Of a DNA stretch of 64,000 nucleotides, positions 39,147 through 50,243 are shown piece after piece (the first letter of the stretch is position 1; each line of letters opens with the position of its first letter). The stretch lies in the NCBI RefSeq assembly GCF_963855985.1, contig NC_087099.1, positions 4,370,001 to 4,434,000 of the forward strand. The letters are read 5' to 3'. Made by a program: the position numbers and the translations under genes. Under the pieces are notes generated by a model that made no database searches, was not told the DNA's origin, and was given only the letters and a program-made list of their open reading frames with translations. The DNA is from Ostrinia nubilalis. Lineage: Eukaryota > Arthropoda > Insecta > Lepidoptera > Crambidae.

Positions 39147-42100
39147 CTGAAACAAAAATTATTGGTTTAAAAACATAACCGACCTTTTTGCATAGTCGGG
39201 TAAAAATCAAGTATAGTAGAATTTCAAAATTTAATGGTGGCAACTCTAACATTCGCGGTCTTTCTATTTGATTGCTAGCTTCAGGTCAGTGGTCATGTCA
39301 TTTTTAAAAAGTTAGCGCGGGCAGAGCAGACTTGCGCGTTTTTATTCACTTCGCTCTATTCACATGCTGTTCAACTGGAGCACCTTTGCGCAGAACCAGC
39401 CACCTATCGTATTACTGACCTAGATTATTAATGAAGCTCACACATTTTCAAGGCTTATTGATTAACTTGGTAACTTAACACAACCACTTGCTAAGTAGAT
39501 AGAAGTTAATAAAATACGATTACGATACCTACTTACGAACTTATTTAATTTAAAACTCTGCCTCTACGGAATATATCAACGATAATAAAAATGTTCGGTT
39601 AAAGGTATTGGCGCGAGTTTTGCAATACTCTAACTTCGTTCGTTCGTGCGTTTCAGCCAAATGACGTCCACTGCTGGACCCTAACTTACTTAAAGATTAT
39701 TAAGTTATTAGGTACTTCTAGAAAAAACTTTTTTTTTGACGTTTTAAAGATCTACGTCATTTGATTTTGTTAATTACCTCTGTTACTGCGGTCAAGTCTT
39801 TTTTGGGCTGGTCACATTTTAATGTTTGCCAATAGACAAAATATCTGGAAAAAAAATACATGTTTTTTAATTTAAAATAAAAATTACTAAATTCTAAATC
39901 TAAAGCTAGGCTCGCGGGATTTATTAAACAAAATTGAATTAACAAAGTTAAGCTTTTTAACTGTTACCTACTGTTATAACTTACTTTCTGGGTTGTTCAT
40001 TATTTTTTGGTAGAGGTTCCCATGAAATATTTGCTTTTAATTTATGATTATACCAAACGATTTTCTGCAATTTAAGTCCTTTTATTTTTGATTTATCATT
40101 CTTTTGCACTAGCTGTTGTGGAGCATCTGAAATAGAAATAGAATATTAGTACATTTAATATACCTATTCCTAATAGAAATACATAAACTAATGTAGGTAC
40201 CTAATTAGGTTACTTAAGTACATTATTTTACAGAATGTGAGCTTTTGATGCCTACTTAGCTAGTCCACACCTTAAGGGTATTTTACTGCTTCCATTATAA
40301 GTAAATCAAATAAGTTAGGCAGAAAAAACGAAAATTAATTATGTAAGTAGGTACTACAAATGAGTTGAGGGAGCAAATCTCATTAAAATATATTTCGCTT
40401 CTATGACCCAACCATCACTCGAGAACAGGGGAGGTATTTATTAATTTAATACATAACTTAATTAATGTCATAATGAGTAGCTGAAATTCCCCCATATACC
40501 TACCTAATGTCAAATTATTAGCGACACAGCCTGTCTAGTAAATCTAAAATACAGTATGTTTGGGATAGGGCTAGCGATAATTTAAGGCGATCTTAGTCAA
40601 TTTTGACAAAATGCTCCCAAAAACGTGCCCGTCAAAACTAAATTTTTTGACAAAAACTGAAATTCATAATTTTTTTTTATGTTTTTGGTCATTATTTTTC
40701 ATTTTTGTGTTTTTTTTAATGACACAATATTATTGGCTTACAATTGAATTTTTTTATTTATCTGTAAGACGGGCACATAAGAAATACAAACAGTTTTTAT
40801 GTAGAGTCACATAAAAAATTAAGCCCCCCCCCCCATTACAAGAGGAGGTTGACATCCCAAACACCCTGTATATAACTCAAAGGTGACTGACTGACTGACA
40901 TAGTGATCTATCAATGCACAGCCCAACCTCTGGACGGATCGGAGGTAGATGTTATGACGTAGGCATCCGCTAATAAAGGATTTTACGAAACTCCACCCCT
41001 AAGGGGTTAAAACGGGATCCACGCGTACGAACCCAATATACCCAAGGCGTGTGAATTGGTATTCAAATCGCGACCACAAATTATATTTTGAGTCGCGCGC
41101 GACACTGATCGTTCGGAAATACGCGATTTCCTTAATACCTACAGAATACCAACCTATCCGCTGATTTTCATGCACGTTAGTGGTATTGTAGAAGATGGAA
41201 GCCTTATTACTTCGCAGTTTGCTCTGGCCGTATTGGCTGACCGTTTGCACTTGAAGGAAATACATGGAGTTCGGTAGCAAATCGGTGATATCGACGTAGT
41301 TTTGTTCCTGTGGAAGGTAAAAGTGAATGTTATTAAAAGACTTTTTTTTGCATGCCAGATCCAGCCAGATCATCGCCCTTTGGACCGATGGCATTTTAAT
41401 CCCGTTTCGTAGCCGGCTTCGAAATTAGATTTTTTATACCCGTATAAGCCAGCTACGAAACTGGCTACGAAGTAGTGCAAAGGGGATCATCGCAGATCTT
41501 ACAGTATCATGAAAAAGTTTCAGTGATATGGTATACTTTAGAGTTTAGTCAAAATACACTCTTAAGTATCTATTTAAGATTACCCACTCAAAGAGCACCA
41601 TAATCAAACCTCGTCAATCTAAAACAGCTTGATTTAAAAACTTCTGGCATGTTACCCTTTTTTTAGTGGCTATAAAAAAGAAAAAAATGCTATGGAATTC
41701 AATCATAAGTGCCACTTGTGGTCTAAACTGAATAAATATTTTTGATTTTGATTTTGATTTTTTGATTTTGAATCCATGCTTTTCGTACCTTCGGGACGAT
41801 TTGTTGTTTGACAAACACAGAGTCAAGCGGTCCAGCTAGGCCCTTGACGCGTCTGCTCCAATAGACTTTGTACCTTATGACTGGCAAGTCAGAGTTGGGT
41901 TCCTTCCACTCCAGCCTGACGGTGACGGTCCCTGCAGGAATTTATTTAGATATTATGTGTTTTTGATATAATTCATAAAATATTTTCCTAAGAAATAAGT
42001 TTTAAGTATTATTGTGTGAACTGTGAGTTAATTATCTGCAAGCTGATTTTGCGTTATAAAAATGCAAAGTTAGAGAATGTTGATTTAAAAAAAAAGATGA

Positions 42101-45100
42101 AACCTTATGAAATATTTGAAATCAACATCTAATAAATTTAACACATATTTTTAGTCAACCGGCAACAATAAATCCAATTTAATTGATTGGTCGATATAAC
42201 ACCAACAAATAAATTACATAAAACAATCAATAAAATTCTTCTTTCATTATCCGAACGTATTTTAGGTGCTTATAATATCCTCAATCGTAAATCGATAACG
42301 TAACTATTGGATATCTAAACAAAATGATTGAAATTACGGTTTCTTGATTGGCTTACCGTTTTCCGCCTTCATAGGATGGACTCTCAGTTTCTTCGGAGGC
42401 GGGGGGTTCCTTGGCCCTTTCCTCGGAGTGAAGGGGGCGCTAGGCTCTGAGAAACCTCGGGTGCCTGACGCGCTCACGGCCGCCACTCGGAACCGGTACC
42501 AACGACCTGGTTTTAGAAGATTCTTTAGAGATGATCTAGTCCTGAAAAAAAAAAAGGATATTCTTAGTTATTATTTTTTTTTGCGTTAAGAGTCGCCTTT
42601 CCATCCTAATTTTAAAATAAGTCCACCTTCGTTCGTTCGTTCGTTCGTTTCAGCCGAAAGTCGTCCACTGCTGGACAAAGGCCTCCTCCAAGGATTTCCA
42701 CAAAGACCGGCCCTGCGCTGCTCGGATCCAGGCACTTGCCGCGACCTTCACCAGATCGTCTTATTATCTTCAGATATTCTTATACCTAACCTTCTTCAAA
42801 CTCCTTTTATATAAAATTTCAGGAAAACTGACAGCATCACTCTCGTATGCATCTTAGATGTGTGTATGTACAGTTGCTTTAGGTTAATGTTGCATATTTA
42901 TAGGGTTTAGCTACGGACAATAAAAACATAACAAAATTGCGATGAAGTAGGATTATTATTCATTCCTGAGCCGGTGATGTAAGTAAGCATGTTATGAAAG
43001 GTTACAACTTACAATTAATCTATATATATAAAAGAAAGTCGTGTTAGTTACTCCACTTATAACTCAAGAACGGCTGAACCGATTTAGCTGAAAATTGTCA
43101 GGGAGGTAGTTTAGAGCCAGGAGAAGGACATAGGATACTTTTTATCCCGTTCGAAATTTTAAAAAAAGTCTGCTTATTTATTGCCATTAAAGCGGAACAA
43201 AGTTCGCGGGGTCAGCTAGTTTGTAATATTTGCGGGGAAACAAATTGACAGAAACAGACACTGGACAAGTGAACCAACGAGCTTCTAAATTACGATCCAA
43301 TCAAACATTTTATTATCGCGTGACGAAATGATTAAGAGACGAACGACATTATTATACTCGTAGACTACAACATTATTTATTGTATTTGTTTCTGTAAGAA
43401 AAATGTGGTAAGTAGGTACGAATAGGTATTCTTTGGAATACTTATTCTTCAGTTAAAAATTGTCCGGCGATTGGAAAAAATCACCCCTAAACCGTACCTT
43501 GTAGAACAGTGGTTCCCAAAGTTGTCTGGGCTACGACTCATCTAATACAATGTTCCCAAACTCGGGACCCACCTATAGGAAATTTCGCTCGCTGCCCAGT
43601 GGTTGGATCGGTAGGATGGTGTGTCGTCGTTCTACAGGCAGGGCCCACTCAATGTTTGTTCGCGACCCACCACTGGGTCACCACGACCCATAGTTTGGGA
43701 AACCCTGTCGTAGAACGATTCATGAAGAAGAGGAATTAATATTAAGTGAGCATTTACGTCACATTGTTACATTAGTTACGGAGCGATGAGCATACCTACA
43801 TACTAGAGACATAAAAGTATTATGCGGAAGACGCGATAGAAAGCGTTGGAATTAAATGCATCGCCAATTAAAGTCATTGCATAGGTAGGCAAGTACTACG
43901 AGAGTATATTGACCTACAGAGTTAGGTACTCAATTTGGCAGGGTAAGTTCCACGCAACAAAATTTAGAAGAATTCGTTCATTTGTTCGATTTTTTAAGTA
44001 TTAGTTATTTTTAAACTTTACTCCTAGCCCTTATGAAACGAATCATTATTACTATAATCAATGCTCAAGAACTGATTCGAGTCTGTGATGGATTTTGAAG
44101 ATAAAAAAGTCGATTTTGATCAGCTTATTTAGTGAAAAATGTTTTTCCCTGTTCCGTTATAATTAAAATAGCATCAGTCTTCAATCGATACTTTAGTTTA
44201 TTTAGAGTTTTGATATCATTGTATAATGCGGGCCTTAGTGTTTTAAGCAGAGTCCTACGGGTAGGTACGGTTCTATCAAGTCGTCTGTTTTCGTTTAAGC
44301 GACTGGTCTTGGATGCTTAATTTCAACTACTAAAAGTTTTTATAACCCTGAGTTGAAAGACAATGCTACCATCTCCGATTGTTTAAGTACTACATTAACA
44401 TTGTAAACTACCTACAAAAGGCAATTCCGCTATGTATGGTAGAGCAGACTGGTCGTGAATCCGAAATTGTTTCAGGAATAATACAGTAGGTACTCTCTAT
44501 TTGAACGACCTGAATGCAACACACCTGCTACCGAGTTCTAAGCGAGTGCTTTAAAACATTTTAAGTGAGCTGACGGTAAAGTGTTAAGTTCTACACTTTA
44601 AAATACGCTTTAAAATTGAAAAAGGTATTCTAGGCGTGGTGAAAACCAAATGTTTTGGTTAAAACATATCAACCTATAGCTCGTACGTCAAATCATCTTT
44701 CGAGTTCTCATCTTAATCATTACGTCATAAACTATTTCCTGATTATCTTACTTCTAGGCACGAATACAGATATTAAGGCTGGTTTTGATGCTTCCGTACA
44801 CATGTATTATCTACAGAATCTGAACTAGCTTCATTTAGTGACATTTCCTATTCCATCAGACCCGTGTTACACGACGATCATGCTTTAAGGTATCCATAGT
44901 TGAAATGCCATAATATAATTATTATTTTTTGGTCCTCCCTTACTTATTGGTCCTCAGCAGCATATTCCAGTCCCCGAGCCTTGTTTCTTCATACTTGGGG
45001 CCTACGTGGTGCTGCTCCTCCAAGATGTACAGGATCCGACCTGGCACGGCTCTGGCTGCGTCTCCCACGCCATCGGACCACTGGACGACCACAGCACGCT

Positions 45101-48100
45101 TCTTTTCTTTCACTTTGTCTACCGTTGGCAAAGCAGGGAGACCTGAGGAAGAATAATTCATCATCATCATCATCATTTCATTCATCATTCATTAGCTCCC
45201 ATACTAGTGACGTTTCCTAATCTATTAGGCCAGTACACATCGAGCATGATTTAAGGTATCGTTCATCATCATTTCAGCCATAGGACGTCCACTGCTGAAC
45301 ATAGGCCTCCCCCAATGATTTCCACAATGGCCGGTTAGTGGTTAGAGGGAAGAATAGTAATAAAAAAGTGTTATAAATCCTTTAGTTATGGATTATGTAT
45401 AAAGTGGGCAAGCTAAAGAAAAATAGAAAAGCCAACGTAACGACTAATCAGTAATAGATTGTATTATTTTATCCTTATGAATGTGTAATTAATTTGTAAA
45501 ATTTACGTATAAGAATCGAATTAGCTCACAAACATACATGCTCATATTAATAAATTACCTGATTACACAACTAATTATGTGTGGCTAACTTTTTTGAAGA
45601 ATTATTACGATTATCCAAGTAATGTTTTCACCCGTGAAGTGAAACTAACGGAACAAAGGGCATGTCACAATCGTGTTCTACTCCTCAAAAGTAAGACTTG
45701 AAGGCCCAAAGGCTCGCTGCAGGTAGACCCGCAGCCGTGATGACAGCAGAGCTGGGTTCCATCGCACTGCGAGTCAGCGTTGCAAGCTTCGTAAGCTGCT
45801 GCCCATTGTAACTTCATCTACACGGTGCTATTCACAATCGTATTCTGTGCCTCAAAGGTTGCCTGGTAAGACTTGAAGGTCCAAAGGAACTGGGAGTCAG
45901 CGCGGGTGACAGTTGTATTCTATTCTTCAAAGGTTACCTGGTAAGACTTGAAGGTCCAAAGGTTCGCTGCAGGTAGACCCGCAGCCGTGATGGCAGCAGC
46001 GCTGAGTGCCATCGCACTGCGAGTCAGCGTTGCAGGCTTCCACGCAAGCTGCTGCCCATTGTAACTTCATCTATTTGTATATTGTGCTGTTCATAATCGT
46101 ATTCAATGGCCTTAAAGGTTACCTGGTAAGACTTGAAGGCAGTGGGAGTCAGCGTTGCAAGCTTTCACGCAAGCTGCTGCCCATTTCAGTGTCACCTAGA
46201 TGGCGCAGGTGACAGTAGTATTCTATTCCTCAAAGGTTACCTGGTAAGACTTGAAGGTCCAAAGGCTCGCTGCAGGTAGACCCGCAGCCGTGATGGCAGC
46301 AGCGCTGAGTGCCATCGCACTGCGAGTCAGCGTTGCAGGCTTCCACGCAAGCGGCTGCCCATTTTGGTGTGTCCTGTATGGGGCAGGTGCCCGGCTTCTG
46401 TTCTTGGGAACGGCATTGTGATCGGCACTGGGAACAAAAATAACTAAGTTTAAAATCCATCCACAACTCCATATCGTTATCACACGGCTAAAATAACAAA
46501 ATAAGTAGGTAAGCTCTGTACGAGTAAATACTAAAAATTCCGATGATAGATTAATAATGAGAATATTACACATTTTCGAGAGGGTAGGTACCCAACTACC
46601 CACCTATTACTTTACTACTGAAGGCAAGAAATCTAAAAAGCTCTACCATGAACTTTCAAAAAATTCTGCTCGACGCGAATGACTCACATTAATACAGACA
46701 GGAATCATATTTAATAATATAATACACATTTTAAATAAGCTTTTAAACAGGCTTTGCTCATTATGTGTCAATGTTATTATCAGATCGAGCCAACTTAAAG
46801 CTCAGAATGGAAGCTTGTGAACAAAACCTTGAACTTTTGCGACTTTATCAAACAATAGACATTTTTATCAAAACTACTTACATATTGCTTATTCTAATAT
46901 CATAAATTCCAAATACCTTTGTCGGTTTTGTTAATAACGTATTCCAGTCTAAACCTTGCACTTAAACTTATAATTTGGTATCTCCGCATAAACAGATAAA
47001 AATTCATGTAAATGTAAGTAGTTCATATGGTGAGAGCAGACGTAGGCAAGCGAAATATCATGGGTTCGATTCTTACATTAGGCAATCGGATTTTTTCAAG
47101 TTAACGTGGAAATAATGTAAACACAGAGTTAATCGCCATTGTAAAACTTAATTCCCACTTTTATTTCGTCAATTAAACTGATTAAGACAGTTCATATTTT
47201 TGTGCGTACATCCATTGTTCTGCTTTATTTAATAAGAAAGCGTGCTAATTGTTTAATAACCGAGGGCTTTGTTGTGCAAATTGAACCCAGTGCGTTGTTT
47301 GGAGAGAATGCGTACGCGCACTACAATGAGTTTACTCGATTAACATCCATTAAGGGTTTGCTACACTGGATGCATTCTGCCGGTCAAAGTGAACGCAGAC
47401 CGCATCATGTAGAACAACATTGTTTGATCTCTATACATTTTGTATTGATGGGGTTTGACCGTGCGGGCACGACCGCATGAGCAAAGAACGCAAACCGCAC
47501 CACTGACAGATTGCTTCCTCGCCTCGTCATGATCGCTGACAGATTGTATTGCCCGGACCGCTGACCGTTGCCCTGACCGTCAATATTATTCATACATGAT
47601 GTGGGCTACGCGCTGCCCGTAGAACGCATCCACGGCATCCAGTCTGGCATGCCCTTATAGTCTTAAGTTTCAAAATAACGATGTCTTTGAACTGTGGTGA
47701 TTCATTGCGTGTTTTTCATTGCCGAGGGTCGTGCATCGTGGTTATTATGACTAAATGGTTAACACGCCTAAAGTCAATTTGTCACAGACTTTTTACGATG
47801 GTCCTTTACCTACGATACATACTTCTTTATTACGATACATAGGTAGTGCGAGACTGATTTAATTTAAGTTTTTTGCCTTTTGCTTTATGACTAGATCAGT
47901 ATCTAAGAAGGTATGTCAGTTAATGAAATATATGCACACACTTTATTATTTAAAAAATGGAACGTGGAAAGAGAGTCAGTTCAAAAGTTTGTAGAATTAT
48001 TACTAGAACTTATCGTAGGGAAAGTTACCAAGTCTTAACTTCAAGACATTACCTAACTATCTCGTTGAAGGACCATAACCGTGGGAACTGCACTTTAAAA

Positions 48101-50243
48101 AAAACACAAGGTGAGACCCCACAGAGCGCTAGAGGACTATAGGGCAGAGAAGATAATAAAAAGGGGGAAAAAAGGGGCGTATTAAAATGTGGCGATCTTC
48201 ATTCACAAAAAGTATAAGAACGCAAGAACTGTTGAAAATTAATGGGTCCGGGTTAATAACTGGCTCTACGCACTAAGAAATTTTCGACAACCGTACGAAA
48301 AGTTTGGTCGATAATATTTATTATAACAAACAATTTTTTGTTGCGAAATAACACGTATAATAATATAGTACATAAGATGAAACGTTACATGATATAATAT
48401 TGTCATCTACACTAATACAAAAAATATAAAATTGCAAGAAAATAATAATTTTAAGATTGAATTTTTAGTGAAAACTCAGACGTGCAAGCATCATAACATT
48501 TTACTTGTTTTGTTGCAAAAGTTTCACTCCAAATAATAATTTCAGTCATTCAACTCTTACCAGTTATTGTTTTAAGTGAAACAAAGAAACTTTTGTATCA
48601 TAAAGTTGCAGAATCGCTTCTTTGATTTAAAAACGCGGGAAAAATATCAAGGCATCTACTCACTCATTGATAACATTCGTAGAAGTTCATTCGTTTAATA
48701 TTGTCACAATACAGATGGGTATAGTAGCTTCTCTAGATTTTATGACGTCATTTTGCAATATAATATACAGGACATTGCAAAGAATGATCACTGTACTGTG
48801 CAGCTGTAGCCAACTATTTGGTACATTTTTTTTCTATACTTCCCCCAGTTTCAGAATTTCGATTACCCAAGATTTTCTCCCAAGAAAACTCTGAATCTGA
48901 TTTAAGAATAAGCCTATGTGCAGACCACCGACTTTTAGTTGGCCGATAGTTGGCTCGGGCTGTTAATCAGTAGGGAGATGTCATTGTATGAAAGTGCGCA
49001 CATTGGATCGGCCGATTCTTCATACAAATATTAGAATCAGGCCCAACTATCGACTGACTAAAAATCAGTGTGCATCTAGGCTAAATCAACTATAATTTGG
49101 CTTGAATTATCTCACATCAATTCAAGATAATTCAGAAACGATAATAGGCTTATTTCATACCTAACTAATGTAGAGAATAGGCATTCTCAATCATACAATC
49201 TCAAATAATAGTATTTATTTTCTCATCTTTAGTAGTTATTTAGCGCAGTCATAAAAATCTTGCTGTCATGAATATGAAAAACAAATTGTAATTTATATAA
49301 GTACTTAATTCTGAACCTGAGTTAATATTATTTATTTAATGTTAAGTTAGTTAGGAAAGTGTGATTGAGCGGCATGTTCGCTTGTAATGATCAAACAATA
49401 AATATAAAATTAAAAAAGTTTGCGTGATAATGGGCTTTCTCTACATTACATCCATTGTGTCGTAATTTATTAAGATGTAACAAAAACCACGAGGATTCTT
49501 TATTATAATTGAGTGCGTTTACCTACAACTTTATTCCATTTTGTGGCAATGAAAAACATCGTGGGAAAAAGTCTGATATTGTATAGAATATTCATTGATG
49601 ATACAATTGAAATTATAATTATAAATGGTCAGGCACGCGGTATGTTTATTTGTAAATGCTATGCTTGAAGAATTTTAAACAAGAGAGCTTTTTTGTTCTT
49701 ATAAACAACTTAATTATTTGTTTTAATCCATGCGTTACTCACATTGAAAACAGTTTTTGTTGCATAATGAGGTGCCAAAAGTTTCTCTATCTTAGAATTC
49801 TACTTATCTTTTCTTAGGCTGAGTTGCACCACGTAATTTTGAGCGTAAGTATGACGATAACCGGTGGTTTTTGTATGGAATTTGACACTTTTTTGACGTT
49901 TGTCAAAGTTAAACTACGATGGTGCAACCCAGCTTTAAACTGCAACATTGTTTGTGCTTTAACTATAAGGGTCTCAATATAAATATAACTGGAGAACAAA
50001 TAACAGAATAAAACCTTTTATTGCTCATGATTGAGTTAAGTTATACCGGATGTTACAAATAAAAATATTACTAACCTTTCCTCTAGTTTCTTTGTTCGCC
50101 TCCAAACAGACGAGGTCGCATCTGGCTTTCGATAGCTGATTGTTCTGGTGTTTCGAGAACCTTCTGACCCTGGACCAGACCACTGGCACCAGGCACACCA
50201 CCACCAAAGCGAGCAGGACCCTCGAATGCATTCTGAGCTTCAT
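38979..50243 (-). CDS. Kal1: Kal1, anosmin-1-like secreted matrix protein (gene span, 9 exons)
   Basis: Nine exons join in consistent phase to a 470-residue protein ending in TGA. Anosmin-1 is a secreted, heparan-sulfate-associated matrix protein that acts in axon targeting and epithelial morphogenesis. Visible parts are a hydrophobic signal peptide (about 1-24), a Cys-rich stretch (about 43-65), one WAP domain with all eight cysteines (Cys71 to Cys108), and FnIII-type modules (about 125-225, 235-345 and a divergent one at 365-455). RWYRFRVAAVSASGTRGF and VQTVSQYGQSKLRSNKASIF match the anosmin FnIII signatures. The gene lies in tandem upstream of CASK on the same strand. The WAP exon has partial copies in the following intron. 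Recognition is by recalled family similarity. Confidence 0.92.
39640..39684 (-). mobile_element. RTE 3' end fragment (very short)
   Basis: GTTCGTTCGTGCGTTTCAGC followed by GACGTCCACTGCTGGACC, the same end as at 42634. Confidence 0.55.
39778..39844 (-). CDS. Kal1: Kal1 exon 8
   Basis: The short 67-bp exon has a TTCCAG acceptor and a GTAATT donor. It encodes YFVYWQTLKCDQPKKDLTAV, corresponding to the YHVRW-type strand of the third anosmin FnIII module. Confidence 0.84.
39985..40126 (-). CDS. Kal1: Kal1 exon 7 (third FnIII, N-terminal part)
   Basis: The 142-bp exon has a TTTCAG acceptor and a GTAAGT donor. It encodes DAPQQLVQKN, a Lys-rich stretch, and LKANISWEPLPKNNEQP. It is more divergent than the earlier modules, but phase and position fit. 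Confidence 0.85.
40830..41040. repeat. Dispersed moth repeat in Kal1 intron 6
   Basis: It begins near a C-run and AAACACCCTGTA (resembling the end of the 2,332-bp transposon), then GACTGACTGACTGACAT-type sequence and TGACGTAGGCATCCGC. These match a repeat type common in moths; class uncertain. Confidence 0.5.
41154..41307 (-). CDS. Kal1: Kal1 exon 6 (second FnIII, C-terminal part)
   Basis: The 154-bp exon has a CCACAG acceptor and a GTTGGT donor. It encodes YVDITDLLPNSMYFLQVQTV then SQYGQSKLRSNKASIF, matching the anosmin FnIII end. Confidence 0.9.
41789..41931 (-). CDS. Kal1: Kal1 exon 5 (second FnIII, N-terminal part)
   Basis: The 143-bp exon has a CTGCAG acceptor and a GTACGA donor. It encodes TVTVRLEWKEPNSDLPVIRY then KVYWSRRVKG, the first half of an FnIII module. 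The order and spacing match anosmin-1. Confidence 0.9.
42357..42541 (-). CDS. Kal1: Kal1 exon 4 (first FnIII, C-terminal part)
   Basis: The 185-bp exon has a poly-T CAG acceptor and a GTAAGC donor. It encodes LLKPGRWYRFRVAAVSASGT then RGFSEPSAPF, very close to the anosmin signature, followed by a Pro/Lys-rich linker. Confidence 0.91.
42634..42765 (-). mobile_element. RTE-type LINE 3' end fragment
   Basis: It has a CGTT microsatellite, then GTCGTCCACTGCTGGACAAA and a continuation to CACCAGATCGTC. On the minus strand this is the end of an RTE reverse-transcriptase ORF and its short 3' UTR. Confidence 0.65.
43021..43220 (+). mobile_element. Helitron-like element
   Basis: TATATATATAAAAGAAAGTC at the start, CTGAACCGATTTAGCTGAAA in the middle and GCGGGGTCAGCTAGT at the end fit the Lep1-type Helitron layout with CTAG-T. 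Confidence 0.6.
43507..43707. mobile_element. hAT-type MITE with 8-bp target duplication
   Basis: CAGTGGTTCCCAAAG at the left and TTTGGGAAACCCTG at the right are inverted ends. The flanks TTGTAGAA and TCGTAGAA are an 8-bp duplication with one mismatch. The body contains GCGACCCACCACTGGGTCAC. Confidence 0.82.
44944..45142 (-). CDS. Kal1: Kal1 exon 3 (first FnIII, N-terminal part)
   Basis: The 199-bp exon has a CCTCAG acceptor and a GTAAGG donor. It encodes KKRAVVVQWSD, then RILYILEEQHHVGPKYEET, the first strands of an FnIII module. Phases match exons 2 and 4. Confidence 0.88.
45262..45340 (-). mobile_element. RTE 3' end fragment
   Basis: TTCATCATCATTTCAGCCAT then GGACGTCCACTGCTGAACAT and GATTTCCACAATGGCCGG: the minus-strand RTE tail with ATC microsatellite. 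Confidence 0.65.
45688..45812 (-). pseudogene. Kal1 WAP-exon tail copy 1
   Basis: A copy of the WAP core (from GCAGCAGCTTACGAAGC... to the exon end) with substitutions. The GTAACC donor is not retained in the same form. Confidence 0.8.
45932..46062 (-). other. Kal1 WAP-exon tail copy 2
   Basis: A nearly perfect copy from WAAACVEACNADSQC to the exon end with the GTAACC donor. Seven of the eight WAP cysteines are within it. No clear acceptor is seen upstream. Confidence 0.82.
46107..46190 (-). pseudogene. Kal1 WAP-exon tail copy 3, internally deleted
   Basis: A fragment joining the exon end and donor to the ACVKACN region with the centre missing. A further short fragment of the same kind is at about 45856-45905. 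Confidence 0.75.
46241..46427 (-). CDS. Kal1: Kal1 exon 2 (WAP domain), parent copy
   Basis: The exon lies between a TTCCCAG acceptor and a GTAACC donor. It encodes CRSQCRSQEQKPGTCP, then WAAACVEACNADSQC and the WAP core TQRCCHHGCGSTC. All eight WAP cysteines are present. It is the full-length member of a series with partial copies at 45688-46190. Confidence 0.92.
48913..49082. mobile_element. Inverted-repeat MITE
   Basis: CCGACTTTTAGTTGGCCGAT at the left resembles the inverse of ATCGACTGACTAAAAATCAG at the right, with GGCTCGGGC / GGCCCAACT inside. The arms are diverged. Confidence 0.6.
49815..49938. mobile_element. MITE, PIF/Harbinger-like (TTA target), copy 2
   Basis: Same family as at 35092: GGCTGAGTTGCACCACGTAA and GATGGTGCAACCCAGC, flanked by TTA. 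Confidence 0.75.
50076..50243 (-). CDS. Kal1: Kal1 exon 1 (signal peptide)
   Basis: The exon encodes 56 codons: MKLRMHSR, then a hydrophobic run VLLALVVVCLVPVVWS and a basic/Cys segment ending in RGK. The donor is GTTAGT. A second Met at codon 5 (50231) could also serve as start; the first is chosen because it still leaves a standard signal peptide. Confidence 0.85.

Larger units (their letters stand above)
46428..50075 (-). other. Kal1 intron 1
   Basis: A 3.6-kb AT-rich intron. Apart from the listed MITEs no gene or array was recognised. The region 47340-47640 is GC-richer but has no confirmed element ends. Confidence 0.65.

Noticed and set aside
47202..47640. Possible small gene or MITE in Kal1 intron 1
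   Set aside because: The 92-codon ORF has no recognisable domain, and the suspected inverted ends match too poorly to define an element.
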